Shown here one piece after another: positions 14,025 to 23,072 of a stretch of 50,793 nucleotides of DNA. Under the pieces are notes generated by a model. It made no database searches and was not told where the DNA came from. It was given only the letters and a program-made list of their open reading frames with translations. Position 1 is the stretch's first letter, and each line of letters begins with the position of its first letter. The DNA lies in assembly GCA_902800345.1 (NCBI GenBank), contig CADCDO010000027.1:1-50793 (forward strand), in the 5' to 3' direction. The DNA comes from Fibrobacter succinogenes. GTDB taxonomy: Bacteria > Fibrobacterota > Fibrobacteria > Fibrobacterales > Fibrobacteraceae. The translations under genes were made by a program, and so were the position numbers.

Positions 14025-16958
14025 ATGAAGTTTATTCCTGGCGCCAAAAAGTTTTTCTTCGGCGCGTCGTTTGCGTTGTTCGCACTTTCCGCCACGTCCG
14101 CACTCGCGGCACAGAATGTCATCGAGGTTGACGACACTCGCCCGGGCATTAAAATCAACACAGATAATATGCTAGCCGCCGACCTTGCCATTTGGAACCC
14201 GCCCAGCCGCTATTACGACATGGCGCCCGCGCTCGTTGATGGCGGTTACACGTTGTTCCGATTCCCGAACGGGAGCTTGAGCAATGACTACCATTGGAAT
14301 GGAGCCGGCAAGTACGACAGCACGGGACTTTGGATTCCAAGCGATACAAGCTGGGCACCGGGATTCCTCGGCGAAACGATTTATCGCGGCACTACCAAAG
14401 ACAACTACGGATTCATCCGACGCAGTCACCTTGCCGATGGCGACATGAATACGATGTGGTGGGGCGAAATACTCGACCCGAAAGATCCGCCTTGGGTCGT
14501 CATTGAGTTCCCTGAAAAGAAAGACCTCGACTCCATTATCATAGACTGGGGCAATCTCCGCCCGAAATCTTTCGAACTTTCGTACTGGACCGATGACTAC
14601 GCCGAATACCCGGGCGTCCACCAGAATCTTGAAAACAAGCTAAAAAGATGGGGCACAGTCAAAGTCACGGGCAACCAAACTAAATACAAGTTCGCAACGA
14701 CTCGCGCACGCTATGTTGCTGTAAAATTCAAGACGACCGAACTTCCGTCAAAAGGCGTGCAGATTCGAGAAATGAAACTCTATAGCGGCATCGATGATTT
14801 ACTCGCCGGGAACGATTACAAGTTCTTCGCGATGTCCACCCGCAATGGCGACAAGCCGCGCACCGACTGGACCAACATCAAGTGGCATTTCGAAGAGTTC
14901 ATGACTTATATCAATAAGTTTGTAGAAATCAATAATTTTGCATGGAGGCCGAACGCCGTTATCTGCGTCAACGCAGGCACAGGCACAGCCAAGGAAGCCG
15001 CCGCTTGGGTCCACTACGCCAATAAAGTCAAAAAATACAACATCAAGCAATGGCAAATCGGCAACGAACTTGACGGTGAATGGGAAGAATCCGGTCCGCT
15101 TTCGGCAAGGCAATATGCCGCACGCTTTATCGAATACGCTCGTGCGATGAAGGCTGTTGATTCGAGCATCATTTTGCACGGACCGCTCTTCAGCACGCAC
15201 AAAATGCAACAGAAGGGCGCAGGCCTCAACGATGGAAAATACTGGATGGCCGAATTCTTGCGCATCGTCGGTGAAGCTGAAAAGGCTGACGGCAAGCGCT
15301 ATCTCGACGTTGTTGACTTGCACACTTATCCGTACTGGGCACCGAACAACCTGAACGCCAAAGACATGCTCAAGGCGACGATGGATGTCGGCCACAATGC
15401 CGATACGCTGAACGCCTGGATGAACAAGTATCTCGAAGGCAAGCGCCGCGTGTTTCTCTCGGAATTCAGCACGTCTGTACAAGGGAGCCAAATCTGGATG
15501 GACTACCCGCAAGCCGCCGGCATGGCAAACATTTTCGCACAATACCTCGTCCGCTTTGGCGACCGATTCCAGGCGCTCCCGTGGGATGCCTTCGGCAACG
15601 TTTTTGAAGGTCCGGACCACACGTGGGGAACTATCAGCATGACCGCTCTCGTCAAGGAAGGTTCCTGGAACCTCTGGGGAAGCCTTGAACCCACCGCCGA
15701 ATATTACGGAGTCTATATGGCATTCAGGCGTTTTCTCGATGACCATTTGCCCTTTGCAGTCGTTCCCGTCAAAAGCACAACCGAATCCGTCGTACCATAC
15801 GCCGTTTGCAGTAGCGACAGATGGGAGGAAGATATCAATCCCCGCGATTATCGAGACGATTTAAACCGCTGTCACGTTTTGTTAGTAAACCTCACAGACT
15901 CAAAACAAATTGTACAAGTTGACCGCAAGAGTGAAAAAAAGAAGCCAGGCAACTACCGCACCGAAGTTGACGTATTCGGTGCAGAGCAGTTCAAGTGGAT
16001 TGGCGACCAAAAAGACGCTTACCCGTACCCGAAAATGGGACCAAGCGGTCGTTTGCTCGAAGGCAAGAACCGCGATATCGAAATTCCTCCATTCGGAACT
16101 GTCGTTGTCCGCATGAACGCTTTCATCCATACGAAACCCACTAGCCCAACGATTATCGCAGCAGCACTCGAAAAGAAAGTCATGACCGTCGGCGACACGC
16201 TCGACCTCTTCGTGACTGCCTCGGATCATTTTTCAAAACCGCTCGCTGGAGCCAACATCCAAATCAAGAAGTGGGACAATAAAGGGACGCTTACCGTCCG
16301 CGCTACACCTGATGACGGCAAATGGAATTCTTCCATCGAAAGTTTCCACATTCAAGTTCCTGTACAAAGTGTCTATCGGCAAGAAGGAAATCAAACTCAC
16401 CGTCTCGAATGGACTGAAATATCCGGATACGCTCATCATTCCGTTCCGCGTCCGTGGCGCTTACCGCACCACAAGCGTGATGGAGAATTTCGACAACGGT
16501 CTAGACAACGTATCGTGGTTCCCGGTCGTGAACGGCGACAACGCCACCTCCATGGATGCCAAAGTCTATAACGGGAATCCTCCGCTCGGAGGCTACATCC
16601 GTCACGACTTCATCGTCGAACAACCGCCTAATCTCGGCTGGCCGAACTACTCCGGCGCTTACTACAACGTCCCCGAAGAAGTCAAGAAATCCGTCGGCAT
16701 CGTTTTCGATTACGCCACAACGCATAACAATCCGCAAGGCTACATCGAACTACAAATCATGTCGAGCCAAGTCGAAGACTACGACGAAAAGAAGGCTGGG
16801 GCAAGACGATTCCGCAGCTCGACCCGACCAAAATCAAAAGCTTCGCGTTCCGTGCACGCCACAGCGGCAAGGGCTACATCAGCCTCGACAATATCTACCT
16901 GCTCAGCGAAGACGGCAAGGAAGTCCCGATGCCCAAAGGCCTACGGAGACTGCGGTAA
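14025..16958 (+). pseudogene. Secreted glycoside hydrolase (clan A-like) with two compensating frameshifts
   Basis: Signal peptide to ~29 (SATSALAA). A (beta/alpha)8-type catalytic domain is interrupted at ~112-255 by a discoidin-like (F5/F8 type C) module. The probable acid/base lies in WQIGNELDGEW (E348) and the nucleophile in VFLSEFSTS (E480), with VDLHTYPYW between. The N-E-L-D-G and S-E-F patterns suggest a clan GH-A family near GH44/GH51; I cannot assign it firmly. From ~16344 the reading continues one frame over (FKFLYKVSIGKKEIKL... through a CBM11-like domain), and near 16790 it returns to the original frame (GWGKTIPQLDPTKIKSF...), ending at the TAA at 16956. As written the frame stops at 16571. 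AAGAGG precedes the ATG. Confidence 0.8.
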
Positions 16959-16987
16959 GAACCCGGAACTCGAGACTTTTTACGGAG

Positions 16988-17009
16988 ATGCCCGCTCGGA
17001 GGCGGGCAT
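16988..17009. repeat. Hairpin repeat after the glycoside hydrolase
   Basis: ATGCCCGC at 16988-16995 pairs with GCGGGCAT at 17002-17009 around a 6-base loop, flanked by ACGGAG and GAC. The form resembles dispersed palindromic repeats rather than a terminator, and the true terminator follows it. Confidence 0.6.
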
Positions 17010-17023
17010 GACATGAAAAAAAA

Positions 17024-17052
17024 CGCCGTCCTTACGATAAGCAGAGACGGCG
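17024..17052. terminator. Bidirectional intrinsic terminator
   Basis: CGCCGTC 17024-17030 pairs with GACGGCG 17046-17052, preceded by an A-run and followed by ATTTTC. It can serve the hydrolase gene on the plus strand and the gene at 17100 on the minus strand. Confidence 0.7.
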
Positions 17053-17073
17053 ATTTTCATTTGAAAGCTTAAC

Positions 17074-17098
17074 GGATCCCCGACGCTTCGAGGATGAC
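17074..17098. repeat. Intergenic copy of a class B-like repeat
   Basis: Begins GGATCCCCGACG and ends CGAGGATGAC, with the same ends as the class B units inside the lipoprotein linkers. It shows that the family also exists outside genes here. It abuts the stop of the gene at 17100. Confidence 0.65.
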
Positions 17099-17099
17099 T

Positions 17100-18110
17100 T
17101 TAAGTCAGTTCGTTTACGTGGTCGAGCACGAGCTTTTGCGCCACGCCATTGTACAAGACCGCGTCATAATTTTCGCCGTTCTTGCCCACGCGTGATTCCG
17201 TCACAATGCCGTTCTGCGAACCCGTTTCCGTCGGCACAAAGAAAATCTTTCCAAGCGCATTCTTCTTTTCTTCAAGGTAATTCTGCGACACAAACCAATC
17301 GCGAATCGTCTTGAAGTAAATCTTTTCGATGTTCGAATCTTGCGGGAGCAAATCGTTCAATCGCCTTGCAATTTCACTAACCGGCACCGGAGCTTCATCC
17401 GTCGGGTAGTTCTTTATTTGTTCTTCGGTCACATGGAATTTTTCTTTACCACTGCGGCCAGTTTCACCAGATTCGGCACGTTCCCTGCGCTTGGCCAATC
17501 GTTCATTCGCCTGGGCCACGCATTTGTCAATATTATCCAAAATAAACTTTTGAGCATCGACATTGCACTTTGTATAAATCGAATGATGCCCGCGGATATC
17601 CGCTTCGACACGCACAAAACCAAGTTCTTCACCATGCGGAGTCGGCAAGTTCAAGTCCTTGCCCTTATCGTTTTCTTCTTTCAAGAGAACGCCTTCCCGA
17701 GAAAGAACTTCGGCCACGTCAGCGTAAACCAACGGAATCATGCCGCTATCCTGCGGAACAAGGAAATTCAACCGACGAATAAAGCCCGAAACAGAAACCG
17801 GTTCTGCCGAAACTTCAAATTTGGAGAGCATTTCTGGAGTCAGAACAAGTTCCTTAGTCGCTTGTTCACGCACTACGCGAGGTTTCAAGGTTTTTGTCGG
17901 CTTGGGAAGAGCCTGCTTTTCACTACGCTCCATGGCGGGCATCACTTTCTGCTTTAAATAATCCGCCACATAGGCAAGACACTTGCTAATACGTTCCTGT
18001 CGACAGACATCTCCCTCTGGCAAAGTTTCCTCGGACAGAGGATTCACTCCGCAAGAAAGCGCTCTCAGATACATTTCAGCTCGTTCAAGAATCTTAATTT
18101 CAGCTGGCAT
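17100..18110 (-). CDS. Hypothetical protein with an internal duplication
   Basis: 336 residues, no signal peptide, probably cytoplasmic. After a helical N-terminus (~1-60) and a basic linker, two related modules appear: ~104-195 (PVSVSGFIRRLNFLVPQDSG, then LSREGVLLKEEN and a C-terminal AQKFILDNID) and ~240-334 (PVPVSEIARRLNDLLPQDSN, then FVSQNYLEEKKN and AQKLVLDHVN). The repeated [IV]xRLNxLxPQDS block with a winged-helix-like pattern suggests a nucleic-acid-binding or protein-interaction fold, but I do not recognise the family. The final codon abuts the intergenic repeat at 17074-17098. Confidence 0.7.
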   Translation of the reverse strand: MPAEIKILERAEMYLRALSCGVNPLSEETLPEGDVCRQERISKCLAYVADYLKQKVMPAMERSEKQALPKPTKTLKPRVVREQATKELVLTPEMLSKFEVSAEPVSVSGFIRRLNFLVPQDSGMIPLVYADVAEVLSREGVLLKEENDKGKDLNLPTPHGEELGFVRVEADIRGHHSIYTKCNVDAQKFILDNIDKCVAQANERLAKRRERAESGETGRSGKEKFHVTEEQIKNYPTDEAPVPVSEIARRLNDLLPQDSNIEKIYFKTIRDWFVSQNYLEEKKNALGKIFFVPTETGSQNGIVTESRVGKNGENYDAVLYNGVAQKLVLDHVNELT

Positions 18111-18175
18111 TTAATAATCCCTCTTTAATCTTTTTCAGGCAAAGAACAATATAATATCTTTTGCAAATAAAAAAA

Positions 18176-18201
18176 GCCGATGCAGCAAGAACTGCACCGA
18201 C
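18176..18201 (-). terminator. Intrinsic terminator of the microprotein gene
   Basis: On the minus strand GTCGGTGCAG pairs with CTGCATCGGC around a 6-base loop (one mismatch), followed by a run of seven T. It lies 34 bases after the stop of the 27-residue gene at 18235-18318. Confidence 0.75.
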
Positions 18202-18234
18202 TTTACGCATATACACCAATAACAAACTTAAGGA

Positions 18235-18318
18235 CTAGCCGTAAGCAAAACCAAGAATAAGAGCAAGTAGCGCAAAAAGCACAACCTGCTTGAGAATAGA
18301 TAAATCTTCTTTTTGCAT
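18235..18318 (-). CDS. 27-residue single-helix membrane microprotein
   Basis: The frame encodes a short polar start (MQKEDLSILKQ) and a hydrophobic helix (VVLFALLALILGFAYG) ending at TAG. Support is good for its size: GAGGCGG lies 7 bases before the ATG, a strong terminator follows the stop, and the helix has just enough length to span a membrane. Composition resembles small subunits or modulators of membrane complexes such as CydX or KdpF, but no partner gene is adjacent and sequence identity to those is not claimed. The rest of the 18111-18510 gap shows no other gene. Confidence 0.6.
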   Translation of the reverse strand: MQKEDLSILKQVVLFALLALILGFAYG

Positions 18319-18510
18319 AATAAGCCGCCTCTTGTTTCCACTACATAAAGTAGAATTTAGAGTTCCAAATAACAAGGAATGTAAGAAAAACAACAATTTG
18401 TTCCCTATTTAAAAGTGATTTTCGTCATATTGTCAAATCGTCAATAAAACTTGCAAAATTACATAGAACTTACATAAGCAAAAAATCTATTTCATCATAG
18501 AGGATTCCTT

Positions 18511-19362
18511 ATGTTGAACATTGATGAAATTGGCGATTATAGAGACCTCCTAAAAAATTTTTTCGTTCAGAAGAAATTGAATTTTCCGCTATTTTCCTAT
18601 AAAATGATGGGACAAAAACTTGGACTCGAAACAAGCCAAGTATTTCGCGTTCTCAACAAAGAATCGCACCTTCCCGCACAAAGTATTCCCTTGTCCAAAA
18701 AATTACTCGGACTCAAAGGTCGAGACGGAGAACTTTTCGAAATTTTAGTGGCGGCGTCAAGAACTAAATCCAAATCAAAAAAGGACAAACTATACAAAAT
18801 GGCTCTTGCACTGCAAGACGTCAGCCTGCGCAAACTAAACTCTAACGAAATACTTTTCCTCAGCCGCTGGTGGATTCCCGTTGTTCGAGCCATCATCGAA
18901 ATCAACGGCGGCAAGGCAGACATTCAAACACTGGCAAAGCAAATCACGCCCGCAATTTCTGAAGACCAAGTAAAAGAAGCAATCCGAGTCCTGAAAGAAC
19001 TCAAGATGATTACGCCACTTGCCTCAGAGCGTTACGCCGTCACGACCGTCAACTTTACATCTGCCGGAGCCACCAAAATTACCGCAATTCGCAGTTACCA
19101 AAATCAATTGCTGACGCTTGCGCAAAACGCACTAGTCAATATTCCGCCCGAAGAACGCAATATTTCTTCAGTTCTTGCCTGCGTCGATGACGAATGCCTC
19201 GAGGACCTCGTCGAAATGACTCAAGAATTTCGCAGACAAGTTCAGAAGCGGGTCGCCGAAGTCGCTGAGCCCAAGAAAGTAATCCAGTTCATTTTTTCGT
19301 TGTATCCCGTTGCAGATATTTCGGACAAAAAAACATCAAAAGAAAATGCGAGGGAATCATGA
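18511..19362 (+). CDS. TIGR02147 family protein (Fibrobacter-type, probable DNA-binding regulator)
   Basis: 283 residues. It has the layout of the TIGR02147 family expanded in Fibrobacter: an N-terminal helical region resembling a helix-turn-helix (FSYKMMGQKLGLETSQVFRVLNKE), a middle segment (ILFLSRWWIPVVRAIIEING) and a C-terminal DUF4423-like region (IRSYQNQLLTLAQNALVNIPPEERNISSV... FRRQVQKRV). The family has no experimentally settled function to my knowledge; regulation is inferred from the fold. Its TGA overlaps the ATG of the next gene (ATGA), so the two products are translationally coupled. A 400-base gap with no plus-strand gene precedes it. Confidence 0.85.
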   Translation: MLNIDEIGDYRDLLKNFFVQKKLNFPLFSYKMMGQKLGLETSQVFRVLNKESHLPAQSIPLSKKLLGLKGRDGELFEILVAASRTKSKSKKDKLYKMALALQDVSLRKLNSNEILFLSRWWIPVVRAIIEINGGKADIQTLAKQITPAISEDQVKEAIRVLKELKMITPLASERYAVTTVNFTSAGATKITAIRSYQNQLLTLAQNALVNIPPEERNISSVLACVDDECLEDLVEMTQEFRRQVQKRVAEVAEPKKVIQFIFSLYPVADISDKKTSKENARES

Positions 19363-20969
19363 AAAAATCATTAGCGTTCCTCTTCTGCATTTTACTATTC
19401 GCTTGTTCCACCGATAAAGAAATTGCAGGCGCAAGTACCGTCGAAACGGAAAACGCATGCATCATCAACATCGTAAACGCAGATTCTAAACCCGCCGCCT
19501 ATGCCGTTGCAAAAATTCGTCCGCTATGGCATGTGCAAGAAATCTCAGCAACAAGCGACGCCTCAATCAACACGAAAATCGCCGCACAAAATACGATCAT
19601 CGAAGTCACTGCCGATTCGCTTGGCAATATCGTCATGGATTCCATCGAATTCGATAAAGGCTACATCGAAATCATTGATGGAAACGTAGGCGTATTCAAA
19701 GCGATTGCTTCAAACAATTTGAGAAAGAATAAATTAACAACCTTGCAAATGGAAACATTCGGCTCCGTTTCCGGCAAAGCGGAACTGCCCGAAGGGACTG
19801 CATTTGCCTGGGTTCAAATTTATGGAACAGACAAACTCATCAAAACAAATAAAAAAGGTGAATTCATAATCGATTCGCTTCCGCCAGCAAATTACCAAAT
19901 CCGCGCCATTTTATCAGAAGAACAGGCGACCATCGGCGAAGCCTCCGTCACTGTATCTGCCGGCGAAAAGAACGATATCAAGACGCTTGCCAAGCCGGAC
20001 CTTGCAAACGAAATCCTGGAGCAATGGCAACACTCACGAATCATTCCGCTAGACTCCGCTATTTCGGATTGGATGCGTCCCATAGCCGACACGACCGTCG
20101 TTTTTGTCCGCCTTGACTCTGCGAACTTCGACTTTAGCGAAGCCATGGTCAATGGCAACGACATCCGTTTTACGGACCAAAGCGAAAACCGTCTCGACTT
20201 CAAGAAAGCGTTCTGGAACGATTCGCTAAAACAAGCCGAATTGCAAATCCGCATCAATGGCACATCTAGCGTCGAAAACCTCGTCATGTACTGGGGCAAG
20301 ACCGCCGCTCTCGACGCCAGTACCGCCGCACGTTGCGATATAAAATCCAGCGAACGTTCCAACGCAAATTGCGGTGACGTGTGGGCCGGACTTCCAGATT
20401 CACTAGTCTCTGCTCTCCATTCCGTCAAAATCATCGACTTCGACAAACAGAAACTCGAGACCTCATTCGATTACGCAGACGGTCCACGCGGATGGTACTT
20501 CCAACCTCAAGACTCCAACGTCACAACAACACCTTCTAACGAAAACGTCCAGGAGGCATTCGAAAAAAGCGATGAACGCGGCGGATACGTTTTCCACTGG
20601 AAGAGTACATCCAAAGTAAAAGACAAATGGTCGATGATCGGTATTCGAATCAACCAAGCTCCGTCAAGTTTCGAAGGTATCGACTCCATCGCATTTTACG
20701 CCAAAGGTAAAGGCGAGCTCGGCTTTGCCATAGAAGTTCTCGATGAACCGACCGGCAAAACGAAATACGTCGATTATCTCGACTCCAACTGGAAACGCTT
20801 TAGCTTTACGCCAAATGACTTTGTCGAAGGCGACGGAGAATACGGGAATAAAGGATGGGACTTCGTAAAAGCCCGCGCAACGACCATCACCATCTGGATT
20901 GTCGACGAAAGCGAAATGTGGATTGACGACGTTATCTTGTACGGAGTCAACCGGGATAATTTTAACTAA
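19359..20969 (+). CDS. Lipoprotein coupled to a TIGR02147 protein, with sandwich domains
   Basis: 536 residues. Lipobox LFAC (Cys16). Residues ~28-120 form a small beta domain, and ~130-215 resemble a carboxypeptidase-regulatory-like beta sandwich (GSVSGKAELPEGTAFAWVQIYGTD, FIIDSLPPANYQIRAIL). A DUF2341-like stretch follows (~250-310, ending NLVMYWGKTAALDAS). The last ~165 residues resemble a CBM11/CIA30-type sandwich (GWYFQPQDSN, FEGIDSIAFYAKGKGELGF, WKRFSFTPNDF, ETEMWIDD-like end). Glycan sensing or binding at the cell surface is a reasonable inference. The start overlaps the regulator's stop by 4 bases. Confidence 0.82.
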   Translation: MKKSLAFLFCILLFACSTDKEIAGASTVETENACIINIVNADSKPAAYAVAKIRPLWHVQEISATSDASINTKIAAQNTIIEVTADSLGNIVMDSIEFDKGYIEIIDGNVGVFKAIASNNLRKNKLTTLQMETFGSVSGKAELPEGTAFAWVQIYGTDKLIKTNKKGEFIIDSLPPANYQIRAILSEEQATIGEASVTVSAGEKNDIKTLAKPDLANEILEQWQHSRIIPLDSAISDWMRPIADTTVVFVRLDSANFDFSEAMVNGNDIRFTDQSENRLDFKKAFWNDSLKQAELQIRINGTSSVENLVMYWGKTAALDASTAARCDIKSSERSNANCGDVWAGLPDSLVSALHSVKIIDFDKQKLETSFDYADGPRGWYFQPQDSNVTTTPSNENVQEAFEKSDERGGYVFHWKSTSKVKDKWSMIGIRINQAPSSFEGIDSIAFYAKGKGELGFAIEVLDEPTGKTKYVDYLDSNWKRFSFTPNDFVEGDGEYGNKGWDFVKARATTITIWIVDESEMWIDDVILYGVNRDNFN

Positions 20970-21134
20970 AAGTGGTTAGTGATTAGTGGTTGGTGGTTAG
21001 GATTTTAATTAAGTAGGCAGTAGGAAGAAGAAACGTCATCCTGACCCTGTAAGGGGAAGGATCCAGTGAATTCTAGTAGTTACAGCCTATTCCTTGTCGC
21101 TAATGACCAATGACCATCGACTATCGACCAACTA
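20970..21134. repeat. Intergenic low-complexity and palindromic repeats
   Basis: Bases 20970-21001 are a GTGGTTAGTGATTAGTGG-type tract like that at 126-155. Bases 21035-21064 begin GTCATCCTGACC and end GAAGGATCC, an intergenic relative of the class B repeat. Bases 21100-21150 are built of ACCAATGACCA-like units. No gene is seen. Confidence 0.65.
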
Positions 21135-21152
21135 TTGACCATTGACCAATCA

Positions 21153-21476
21153 TCAAATATCCTTCCCACTTTTGGCAAGGAACGCAAGCAATATAAAGCA
21201 ACCGGCGATAACGCCTATCAGCGGAAGGTCTGGCAACTGTCGCAGAAACATTCTCAAAAGGCGCACCATCTGCGAACTTGCAAACGCATAGCCAACGCTA
21301 CAAAGTACCACGAACAGCGCAAAACGTCCAACAAACGGGATACTTCTTGTAATGCGCTTGAAATAATTATTGATGCTTGCGCCATAAAGCATCAAAAGCG
21401 TTGCAATCAGCCCCACCGAAATCGAGTTCAGGTGAGCTCTCAAAAAATTTGCAAACTGGTGAATGTAGGGTTGCAT
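21153..21476 (-). CDS. DUF3392-like small membrane protein
   Basis: 107 residues with three or four hydrophobic segments. The pattern of an N-terminal amphipathic segment (YIHQFANFLRAHLNSISVGLIATLLMLYG), INNYFKRITRSIPFVGRFALFV and a final helix before a polar end resembles DUF3392 membrane proteins of gamma-proteobacteria. Function unknown. It lies just downstream of coaE on the same strand (13-base gap) and may be read through from it. Confidence 0.7.
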   Translation of the reverse strand: MQPYIHQFANFLRAHLNSISVGLIATLLMLYGASINNYFKRITRSIPFVGRFALFVVLCSVGYAFASSQMVRLLRMFLRQLPDLPLIGVIAGCFILLAFLAKSGKDI

Positions 21477-21489
21477 ATTTTCAATATAG

Positions 21490-22077
21490 TCAATGTAATT
21501 CTTGCAACAACGTATCGAGTCGGGAATCTACACAGAAACGGTCACCGTCATTCGTGATGGTCCGAATCACCTTATCCCCAAAAAGCTCCGGAGCGCAGGC
21601 CCCGCGCTGATTTTCGATGCGACGTTTTGCATCGTCTTCATCAAGCCCGCGCAAAACCAGGCGTTGTAAGCGAACCGCTTCGGGAGCATCTACAATCCAA
21701 ATTTCGTCAAGCATTTTCACGAGTTCAGGCGCCCGCGAAAAAAGGGCGGCTTCCACGAATCGGCACCTGTCCGTACCCTCGCCCCAAAATTTTTCCACCG
21801 CACGCGTCAAGTACGGATAAACAATCTCTTCCAATTTTTCACGTGCCGAAGCATCCGCAAAAATGCGGTCGGCAATAAGCGCACTGTTCACGCCCGCGGG
21901 CGTCAAGCACTCTTCGCCAAAAAACGAAGCCATTTCAGCGCGCAGCTCCAACGACTCCCGGTAAAGCTCATGAACCTTACGGTCGGCATCCAGCACCTGG
22001 AAACCTCGCGCGCGCAGCAAAGCCCCCACAAAGGACTTGCCAGCGCCAATCGAACCCGTAATTCCAATCCTTACCAT
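21490..22077 (-). CDS. coaE: Dephospho-CoA kinase
   Basis: 195 residues. P-loop GITGSIGAGKS at the N-terminus, then LDADRKVHELY, the D-x-D-type CoA-binding block (VLDAD), VEAALFSRAP in place of the usual VPLLFE block, and the lid region RLVLRGLDEDDAKRRIENQ. The enzyme phosphorylates the 3'-hydroxyl of dephospho-CoA, the last step of coenzyme A synthesis, in the cytoplasm. Length and order fit the family. There is no strong ribosome-binding site; the ATG is fixed by the P-loop position. Confidence 0.92.
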   Translation of the reverse strand: MVRIGITGSIGAGKSFVGALLRARGFQVLDADRKVHELYRESLELRAEMASFFGEECLTPAGVNSALIADRIFADASAREKLEEIVYPYLTRAVEKFWGEGTDRCRFVEAALFSRAPELVKMLDEIWIVDAPEAVRLQRLVLRGLDEDDAKRRIENQRGACAPELFGDKVIRTITNDGDRFCVDSRLDTLLQELH

Positions 22078-22116
22078 AGTTTTTCTATTCTACCGTTACA
22101 AAATCCGCCGCAAAAA

Positions 22117-22986
22117 TCAACGACCCAACGAAATCAAGCAAAGCCCGACGACCACGCCAAGCATGGCCACGAATTTCATCTTGCTCTTGCGTTCCTTGAA
22201 TATAAGAATTCCCGCCAAGAAGCTGATGAACACGCTCGAACGACGCAGCACCGTAATCACAGAAATCAAGGCATTCGAATCGCTTACTGCCAAAAAATAA
22301 CAACGGTCCGCCACAATCAAAAGGGCTGCCACAGCCAAAAAAGACCAACGGTACTGGAAGGGCGTCGTTTTTTTCCGTGTCGGGTACCACGTAATCATCG
22401 TCGTGAGAAACTGTACCACGCACATGTAAATGCTGAACCATACCTGCACGGTCAACGGTTCGAAGTTCATCCGCTGTAAAATCAGTTTGTCGTAAATTCC
22501 GCTACACGCCGCAAGGATTGTCCCGAGGAGCATCGCCACGACCCAACTGTTACTGAAAAAATGTCCCATTTCCTTCCGGCCTGCCATGCTCAGTCCGATG
22601 TACGAACAAACGCAAACCGCAATACCTGCCCACTGCATCACGTGAGGACGCTCGCCCAAAAAGCCAACCGCAATCATGATTGTAAATAAAGGAGCGAGAG
22701 CCCGGATGGTCGTCGAAATGCTGAGCGGCATGTGCGCAATCGCGCTGTACGTAAAAAGCCAGCTCCCGCCGACAATGACCGACTTCCCCATCAAAAAGAG
22801 GTGGTCGTGCAAAGTAAGCGGTTCGCAGTTTCCCGACAAGAGTACAGGCAACATCAAAAGCGCATAAAAGACACTGCAAAGTAACAGAACCGGACGGACG
22901 GCGTTATCTTGAACCGATTTTTTCTTGGCTAAATCATAAAAACCAAGAAAGACAGCCGATGCAAAAGCCAACAATAACCATGACAT
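22117..22986 (-). CDS. EamA/DMT family transporter
   Basis: 289 residues with ten predicted membrane helices in two repeats of five, the drug/metabolite transporter layout. Landmarks include GGSWLFTYSAIAHMPLSISTTIRALAPLFTIMIAV in the first half and ISVITVLRRSSVFISFLAGILIFKER in the second, where the F-x-E-R-type end of the EamA domain is typical. The substrate cannot be read from sequence. It lies upstream of coaE on the same strand with a 39-base gap. Confidence 0.85.
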   Translation of the reverse strand: MSWLLLAFASAVFLGFYDLAKKKSVQDNAVRPVLLLCSVFYALLMLPVLLSGNCEPLTLHDHLFLMGKSVIVGGSWLFTYSAIAHMPLSISTTIRALAPLFTIMIAVGFLGERPHVMQWAGIAVCVCSYIGLSMAGRKEMGHFFSNSWVVAMLLGTILAACSGIYDKLILQRMNFEPLTVQVWFSIYMCVVQFLTTMITWYPTRKKTTPFQYRWSFLAVAALLIVADRCYFLAVSDSNALISVITVLRRSSVFISFLAGILIFKERKSKMKFVAMLGVVVGLCLISLGR

Positions 22987-23029
22987 AGCGCGCCAAATTT
23001 AAAAAATACGGCCCAATCTTCAAAGAGTT

Positions 23030-23038
23030 TGCTATAAT
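23030..23038 (+). promoter_or_regulatory. Extended -10 promoter of mscL
   Basis: TGC followed by a perfect TATAAT (23033-23038). No good -35 is seen at the right distance, consistent with an extended -10 promoter. The mscL start is 35 bases downstream. Confidence 0.5.
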
Positions 23039-23072
23039 TAAATAAGCAACCAATCAAAAAGGGGACTCAAAA

